Below, in pieces: positions 6,401 through 10,485 of a stretch of DNA of 10,485 nt. The DNA comes from Thiodiazotropha sp037382065. GTDB taxonomy: Bacteria; Pseudomonadota; Gammaproteobacteria; Chromatiales; Chromatiaceae. Positions within the stretch are counted from its first letter, which is position 1, and each line of letters starts with the position of its first letter. The stretch covers positions 1 through 10,485 of the forward strand of contig JARRQF010000115.1 in the NCBI GenBank assembly GCA_037382065.1. Direction: 5' to 3'. The position numbers were made by a program, and so were the translations under genes. Under the pieces are notes generated by a model. The model saw nothing but the letters and a program-made list of their open reading frames with translations, was not told the DNA's origin and did no database searches.

Positions 6401-8056
6401 ATGTCACAACTAAACAACCTTCCGATTAAACTTCGTCTCTCCATTCTTGTTGGCCTAATGCTTGCGGTAGCACTCTTTATTGGCCTATTGGGTCTCAATG
6501 GCATGCGTAATGCCGGACATGCCATTGAAAAGCTTTTCCATAATGATATGGCACATATGCACGAATTGGCCTCAATCAACGAAAAAGTAGAAAATAGCCG
6601 TACCCAAGTTCTACTCTCACTTCAGCATGATTCTACCTCCCCATTCGCAGCAATGCACGACCACCCTCTGTCCCAGCATATTGATGTGATCCAAACCAAC
6701 TTCAATGAGATTAGCGATCATTGGAAGGAGTATAGCGCCTCACCCTTGCCCTCCGAGGAGAAAAGTCTGGCTTCGGATTTAGAAAAAGAGCTAACCAAGT
6801 TTGAGAAAGAGGACATAAAACGGGTCGTTGAGAAATTGCTCGCATCCGACTTCCTCGCTGCCAACGAAATATTACTGAAGACGATCAACCCAAGGATTAA
6901 GAAGTTACACTCAACCATCGAAGAATTGATAACGGTTCAGGAACGCAATGCAGAGTTGGCTTTCGAAGCAACAAATGCGAGCTATCACACGATAATCACA
7001 TGGGTCATCATCAGCATGATAGCAGGCGCCCTGGTCAGCCTGCTATTCGCCTATATCATCATTTCTGGTATTACACATGGCGTAGAACAGGTAGAAATGA
7101 CAGCAATCCAACTTGCCGATGGCAACCTTAACGCACGAGTCGATTATCGTAATAAAGATGAACTTGGCCGCATCGCCAATGCTTTCAACCGAATGGCCAA
7201 TAAATTCCATGGCGTTATCAATGAAATCAAGGACTCTGTCTCACAACTTGCGGCAGCCGCAGAGGAGACCTCAACGGTCACCACTCAGACCAGAGGTGGA
7301 ATCAATCAACAGCTAACCGAAACCAGTCAAGTAGCCACAGCGATCAATGAGATGAGTGCCACGGTACAAGAGGTGGCACGTAATGCGGTTGAAGCAGCAA
7401 CGGCTGCTCGCGAAGCAGATATAAAATTCGATGAGGGTAAAAAAGTCATCGACCGTGTCATCAATTCCATCGGTGAGCTAGCCAGTGAAGTTGATAAGGC
7501 AGCCAATGTTATTCAGCAACTGGAAAAAGAGAGTCTTAATATCGGTTCGGTACTCGATGTTATCAAGAGCATTGCTGAACAAACCAACCTGCTGGCACTG
7601 AATGCCGCTATCGAAGCGGCCCGAGCCGGAGAACAGGGGCGCGGTTTCGCCGTTGTAGCCGATGAGGTTCGAACTCTGGCAGGCCGTACACAGGCTTCAA
7701 CTGCAGAGATTGAGGAGATGATAGGCAAGCTCCAATTGGGCACCAATAATGCTGTTAAGGTGATGACTGCCGGCAAGGAGATATCTCAAGTTGGCGTAGA
7801 ACAGGCCGCGTCTGCCGGAGAGGCATTGCAAACCATCAATGCTGCAGTGGAGCGAATTACAAATATGAATACCCAGATCGCCAGTGCGGCTGAAGAGCAG
7901 AGCACAGTCACCGATGAGATTAACCATAGTATCGTCAGCATCAATAGTGTAGCTGAACAGTCAGCAGTCGGTGCTCAGCAGACAGCAGAAGCCAGTGACA
8001 GCCTAGCTAAGCTAGCAGAACAACTCAAAGGAATGATCAACCAATTCAAGGTATGA
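6401..8056 (+). CDS. Methyl-accepting chemotaxis protein
   Basis: This is a 551-residue transmembrane chemoreceptor that should control CheA and so flagellar or twitching motility. Membrane helices lie at about 13-32 and 198-223. Between them is a helical periplasmic sensor of about 165 residues, of four-helix-bundle type and without a recognisable ligand motif. A HAMP domain (about 222-275) and the cytoplasmic signalling domain (about 285-545) follow. The hairpin tip that binds CheA/CheW is intact: IAEQTNLLALNAAIEAARAG (391-410), then GRGFAVVADEVR. No C-terminal CheR-binding pentapeptide such as NWETF is present. The ATG at 6401 is chosen over a TTG at 6389 because GGTGA sits five bases before it and MSQLNNLPIKLRL is a typical receptor start. 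No che genes are nearby, so it is a stand-alone receptor with unknown ligand. Confidence 0.93.
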   Translation: MSQLNNLPIKLRLSILVGLMLAVALFIGLLGLNGMRNAGHAIEKLFHNDMAHMHELASINEKVENSRTQVLLSLQHDSTSPFAAMHDHPLSQHIDVIQTNFNEISDHWKEYSASPLPSEEKSLASDLEKELTKFEKEDIKRVVEKLLASDFLAANEILLKTINPRIKKLHSTIEELITVQERNAELAFEATNASYHTIITWVIISMIAGALVSLLFAYIIISGITHGVEQVEMTAIQLADGNLNARVDYRNKDELGRIANAFNRMANKFHGVINEIKDSVSQLAAAAEETSTVTTQTRGGINQQLTETSQVATAINEMSATVQEVARNAVEAATAAREADIKFDEGKKVIDRVINSIGELASEVDKAANVIQQLEKESLNIGSVLDVIKSIAEQTNLLALNAAIEAARAGEQGRGFAVVADEVRTLAGRTQASTAEIEEMIGKLQLGTNNAVKVMTAGKEISQVGVEQAASAGEALQTINAAVERITNMNTQIASAAEEQSTVTDEINHSIVSINSVAEQSAVGAQQTAEASDSLAKLAEQLKGMINQFKV

Positions 8057-8082
8057 GGAGTTTATGGTTGGATTAAGAACAG

Positions 8083-8107
8083 ATGGTGCGACAGGGAGCC
8101 GCACCAT
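8083..8107 (+). terminator. Hairpin after the chemotaxis receptor, no T-run
   Basis: ATGGTGCG (8083-8090) pairs perfectly with CGCACCAT (8100-8107) around a nine-base loop, 27 bases after the receptor stop. The place fits a transcript end, but no T-run follows. It may be a 3' stabilising stem rather than a true intrinsic terminator. Confidence 0.35.
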
Positions 8108-8412
8108 GAGGTAGACGCTTTAGCCCCGTTGATGGGCACACGAATCAATTACGCCCTTTGGGAAGTGAGCGATTCTGCCAACTTGCTCAAATAACAAAAA
8201 GATTGGATACCAATTCCCGGATTTCACGAATAAACTTTTCACCAATACCCAAGAGCTGGTTTGCCGCCATGGTATACTGATCTCATACCAGCTTAACCCT
8301 TCGATAACTCGCCATTTTGGGGATTTTTATACTTTTTATAGGGTCTTGGCTTGGCAAAGTATTACGAACTCAATCAGAGCAGTCAATATGCTCTCGTTAG
8401 TGGCTTCGCTTG

Positions 8413-8421
8413 TGATAGAAT
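8413..8421 (+). promoter_or_regulatory. Possible extended -10 promoter for the S1-like gene
   Basis: TGATAGAAT fits the extended -10 pattern (TG, any base, then TAGAAT). It would start transcription roughly 20-25 bases before the ATG at 8451. No good -35 box is seen at the usual distance, so the call is tentative. Confidence 0.3.
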
Positions 8422-8450
8422 CCATCAGCATCTCCTCACAGGTAAACAAC

Positions 8451-9656
8451 ATGTCGGATAATGAAGATTTCGCCTCACTGTTTGGTGAGTTTGAAAAGAA
8501 GCAGGGCTCGTCGAATAAGCGGACACCAAAGGTCGGTGACAAAGTCACTGGCACGGTAGTATCAATACAAAAAGAGACGCTCTTTATTGATCTTGGTGCA
8601 AAAACCGAAGGAGAGGTGGGGCGAGATGAATTTACCGATAGCAACGGCAACCTGAGCGTTGCAGTCGGCGATACCATCGAAACCTTTGTCAGCGGTAGCA
8701 ATGCTGACACCGGCATGCTTCTATTGGGTAGTCAGCAGGCTAAACGCATGCATGGCAGCGACGGCCTTCGTCAAGCCTATGAGGAGCAACAGCCGATAGA
8801 GGGACATGTCACAGGCACCACCAAAGGTGGGCTTGAAGTCGAATTTGCCGGGATACGTGGATTCTGTCCCGCTTCGCAAATCGATATCAATTTTATTGAA
8901 GATCTAGAGCGTTTTATCGGTGAACGTCTGGCTTTCCGCATCACCAAATTCGAGGGTGGTCGCAAGATCAATCTAGTGGTCTCACGCCGTGCTTTACTAG
9001 AGGAGGCACAACAGGCACAAGCTTTAGAAACCCGTGAACATCTTGAAGTAGGCGCTGTCATGACCGGCAAGATCACCACCATCAAAGAGTTTGGCGCTTT
9101 TGTCGACCTGGGTGGTATTGAGGGCATGATCCACATCAGCGAGCTGGCCTTTGGCCGGGTCACACATCCCAAAGATCTGCTCTCCGTCGGTCAGCAGGTG
9201 GAAGTATCCGTGTTAAAGATCGAAAAAACCGACAACGCCCGTCAGCCTGAAAGAATTGCCCTCTCTATACGTGCCTTAGAGAAGGATCCCTGGAGGAATG
9301 TGCTCACAGACTACCCGGTAGGCACCCAAGTTCAGGGAAAGGTCAGCAGACTACAGCCCTTTGGTGCTTTTATAGAACTAACCCCCGGTATTGATGGCCT
9401 AGCACACATCAGCGAACTGGCTGCGGGACGGCGCATCACCCATCCCCAGGAGGTACTGAATGTAGGTGACGTAGTGCAAGCCACCATACTCAGCGTTGAT
9501 CCGGAGAAACGTCGCATCAGCCTCACTCTTGATAGCAAACGTCAAACAGGTGAAACAGTAAACTCGGAAGTGAATTTGGCTAACTATGGCAAACCGAAGC
9601 AGAGCCTCGGTACTTTTGGTGACCTGCTTAAAGAGAGCATGAAGAAACAAGAGTAA
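8451..9656 (+). CDS. RNA-binding protein with four S1 domains
   Basis: This is a 401-residue protein with four S1 (OB-fold) domains, likely binding mRNA or ribosomes in the cytoplasm. The domains cover about 27-94, 113-181, 198-275 and 288-363. Domains 3 and 4 are the most typical: GKITTIKEFGAFVDLGGIEG with MIHISEL, and GKVSRLQPFGAFIEL with GLAHISEL. Domains 1 and 2 are more diverged. True ribosomal protein S1 of gammaproteobacteria has six domains and about 557 residues, so this is a shorter paralogue rather than rpsA itself. The ATG at 8451 is used because AGG lies about eight bases upstream and the acidic start MSDNEDFASLFGEFE suits the family; the upstream in-frame extension overlaps a likely promoter. 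A role in translation or RNA stability is inferred from the domains. Confidence 0.87.
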   Translation: MSDNEDFASLFGEFEKKQGSSNKRTPKVGDKVTGTVVSIQKETLFIDLGAKTEGEVGRDEFTDSNGNLSVAVGDTIETFVSGSNADTGMLLLGSQQAKRMHGSDGLRQAYEEQQPIEGHVTGTTKGGLEVEFAGIRGFCPASQIDINFIEDLERFIGERLAFRITKFEGGRKINLVVSRRALLEEAQQAQALETREHLEVGAVMTGKITTIKEFGAFVDLGGIEGMIHISELAFGRVTHPKDLLSVGQQVEVSVLKIEKTDNARQPERIALSIRALEKDPWRNVLTDYPVGTQVQGKVSRLQPFGAFIELTPGIDGLAHISELAAGRRITHPQEVLNVGDVVQATILSVDPEKRRISLTLDSKRQTGETVNSEVNLANYGKPKQSLGTFGDLLKESMKKQE

Positions 9657-9680
9657 TGGCATATTTTTTTGTGCATTACT
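9652..9680. repeat. Hairpin over the S1-like stop codon
   Basis: AGTAATG (9652-9658) pairs with CATTACT (9674-9680), extended by GCA/TGC across a one-base bulge. The loop holds the run TTTTTTT. The stop codon lies inside the left arm. The T-run is in the loop rather than after the stem, so it is not a standard terminator. Confidence 0.4.
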
Positions 9681-9689
9681 ATAAATTTT

Positions 9690-10025
9690 ATGGAATATAG
9701 ATATACAGGGAAATACACTGAAAAGCTAGAATCATTAAAAAATGAATCTAATGAGTATTTCAATAAAAATTTTAAATCAGAGGAAGCAAAAGAGAATGAG
9801 AATGTAAGGATCAAATCTAGTTTATTAGATTTAATCAATGAAGCAAAAGAGAGCGAAGTTCATACTCTATATATTGAAATAAAGCAGAATGTCATTACAT
9901 ATCTTTGTGAAGTTTCCGGGCACTCGGGGGATTTAGAAATATTAATGGATCATGTGCCTAGTGTTTTATCACCTGAAGAAGTTGAATACATTATTCATAA
10001 CTCAGCATTGTCTAGGTGGTTTTAA
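9690..10025 (+). CDS. Small AT-rich hypothetical protein
   Basis: I do not recognise this 111-residue protein. It is soluble-looking, without signal peptide or membrane helix. The first half is rich in Lys, Glu and Asn and probably helical (YTEKLESLKNESNEYFNKNF). The second half has a mixed pattern (VHTLYIEIKQNVITYLCEV, then LSPEEVEYIIHNSALSRWF). The ATG at 9690 is used; an upstream TTG at 9669 would lie in the hairpin at the S1-like stop. No clear ribosome site precedes the ATG. Codon use is strongly A/T at third positions, unlike the S1-like gene before it, which suggests recent arrival by transfer. It could be a small accessory or immunity-type protein, but nothing in the sequence shows this. 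Confidence 0.6.
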   Translation: MEYRYTGKYTEKLESLKNESNEYFNKNFKSEEAKENENVRIKSSLLDLINEAKESEVHTLYIEIKQNVITYLCEVSGHSGDLEILMDHVPSVLSPEEVEYIIHNSALSRWF

Positions 10026-10061
10026 TTATGCTTAATTCAGCAGAACATAACAGCATATTAA

Positions 10062-10298
10062 GCACTCAAGTTACTGACTATCTGGCAACCTTCCCTGTGG
10101 ATCAAAAAGGACCTCAAGCAGTCTACCAAGCAGCACTTCGGTAACGTCAACTATCCTTAATCCGCTGCGGAGATGAAAGACCTGACTATGCAGGGGATCT
10201 ACGCCTACAGCCTGACTCCGAACCCGAGTTCGGATCACTGGAACCCAGTATATTCTCATAAAACAATTACTTACAAGTATTTTGCAAATAACGCATGA
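10062..10298 (+). pseudogene. Probable decayed coding remnant, family unknown
   Basis: One plus-strand frame reads SLWIKKDLKQSTKQHFGNVNYP, then TAA at 10158-10160. It continues in the same frame as SAAEMKDLTMQGIYAYSLTP and further to a TGA at 10296-10298. Across the internal stop, codons mostly end in C or G (ATC AAA AAG GAC CTC AAG CAG), and the peptide has a natural composition. This suggests a former gene broken by at least one stop and missing its start. Composition differs sharply from the AT-rich gene just before it. I do not recognise the family. It could also be a chance open frame. Confidence 0.35.
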
Positions 10299-10351
10299 TG
10301 TGCTTTGTATGCATATTCGGCATATAAAATTACACCGCTTAGATGTATGCC

Positions 10352-10367
10352 ATTATGGCACCATAAT
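10352..10367. repeat. Short AT palindrome
   Basis: ATTATGG and CCATAAT are perfect inverted arms separated by CA. It could be an operator or the edge of a mobile element; nothing nearby decides between these. Confidence 0.35.
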
Positions 10368-10437
10368 TTAACCTAAAAAGATCAGTTGGGCAGCGTGAAG
10401 GGTGCGTTTGTGGTGGTACAGGGCAAGGGTCGCTCCT

Positions 10438-10476
10438 GCACATCCATGTGCTCGCGACACTTGTGCATCCATGCAC
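10438..10476. repeat. Pair of CC-loop hairpins
   Basis: Two similar hairpins stand side by side: GCACAT-CC-ATGTGC (10438-10451) and GTGCAT-CC-ATGCAC (10463-10476). Each has six pairs around the same two-base loop. The shared CATCCATG core suggests a REP-like dispersed repeat. The window ends nine bases later, so the element's full extent is unknown. Confidence 0.55.
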
Positions 10477-10485
10477 GGCGCGCAA

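Larger units (their letters stand above)
8057..8450. other. Intergenic region between receptor and S1-like gene
   Basis: No convincing gene is seen. A hairpin lies shortly after the receptor stop (8083-8107). Further on there are overlapping inverted repeats: AGCTGGT (8254-8260) with ACCAGCT (8287-8293), and TGGTAT (8270-8275) with ATACCA (8285-8290). The pairs share bases and so could form alternative stems. A T-rich stretch runs at about 8315-8340. A possible extended -10 lies at 8413-8421. Confidence 0.5.
10026..10485. other. Right-end region with remnant and palindromes
   Basis: No intact gene is supported here. A decayed coding stretch occupies about 10062-10298. After it come an AT-rich part with the palindrome at 10352-10367 and a GC-richer end with two hairpins at 10438-10476. 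The last bases may belong to a gene or repeat that continues past the window. Confidence 0.5.

Noticed and set aside
8064..8114. A 16-codon frame after the receptor stop, preceded by GAGGAG
   Set aside because: It is very short, the ribosome site is only three bases from the ATG, and it overlaps the hairpin at 8083-8107.
10028..10144. A 38-codon frame starting two bases after the AT-rich gene, with AGGTGG eight bases before its ATG
   Set aside because: The start signal is attractive, but codon pattern over 10080-10140 favours a different frame that continues past this stop. It is kept only as a remote possibility of a coupled small protein.
10071..10259. A 62-residue minus-strand open frame opposite the remnant
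   Set aside because: It is antisense to the frame with the coding-like codon pattern and looks like its shadow.
10430..10485. CRISPR-like or array repeat at the right edge
   Set aside because: Only two short hairpins are visible, without spacers of regular length or cas genes.

Overview
The window looks like a chromosomal segment from a gammaproteobacterium, probably a respiratory, motile, free-living or symbiotic lineage. The basis is the gene content: a PhoQ/OmpR-type two-component pair, c-type cytochromes with Sec signal peptides, an outer-membrane beta-barrel and a methyl-accepting chemotaxis protein. Base composition is mid-range and there are abundant intergenic palindromes. The species cannot be named from sequence alone.

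Layout: (1) Positions 1-437 hold no supported gene but a dense cluster of inverted repeats, including an 88-base near-perfect hairpin. (2) Positions 438-5143 are a seven-gene block read right to left on the minus strand: a cytochrome b561-type membrane protein, an SHP-type monoheme cytochrome c, a diheme cytochrome c, a PepSY periplasmic protein, an OmpR/PhoP-type response regulator (TTG start), a PhoQ-like histidine kinase overlapping it by 20 bases, and a secreted protein with four EF-hands. (3) Positions 5144-5424 are a divergent intergenic region with a large nested palindrome. (4) On the plus strand follow an outer-membrane beta-barrel protein with a terminator, a chemotaxis receptor, a four-S1-domain RNA-binding protein, and a small AT-rich unknown gene. 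(5) The right end holds a decayed coding remnant and several palindromes.

The central interest is the minus-strand block. The cytochrome b, diheme c and SHP genes form a plausible electron chain from the quinone pool to an oxygen- or NO-binding haem whose expected Asn ligand is conserved. The same strand continues without a clear terminator into a PepSY protein, a two-component system and a calcium-binding-type EF-hand protein. This suggests a regulated redox module with a metal or periplasmic-state input. The electron path follows the known SHP/DHC family; the metal-sensing link is inference.
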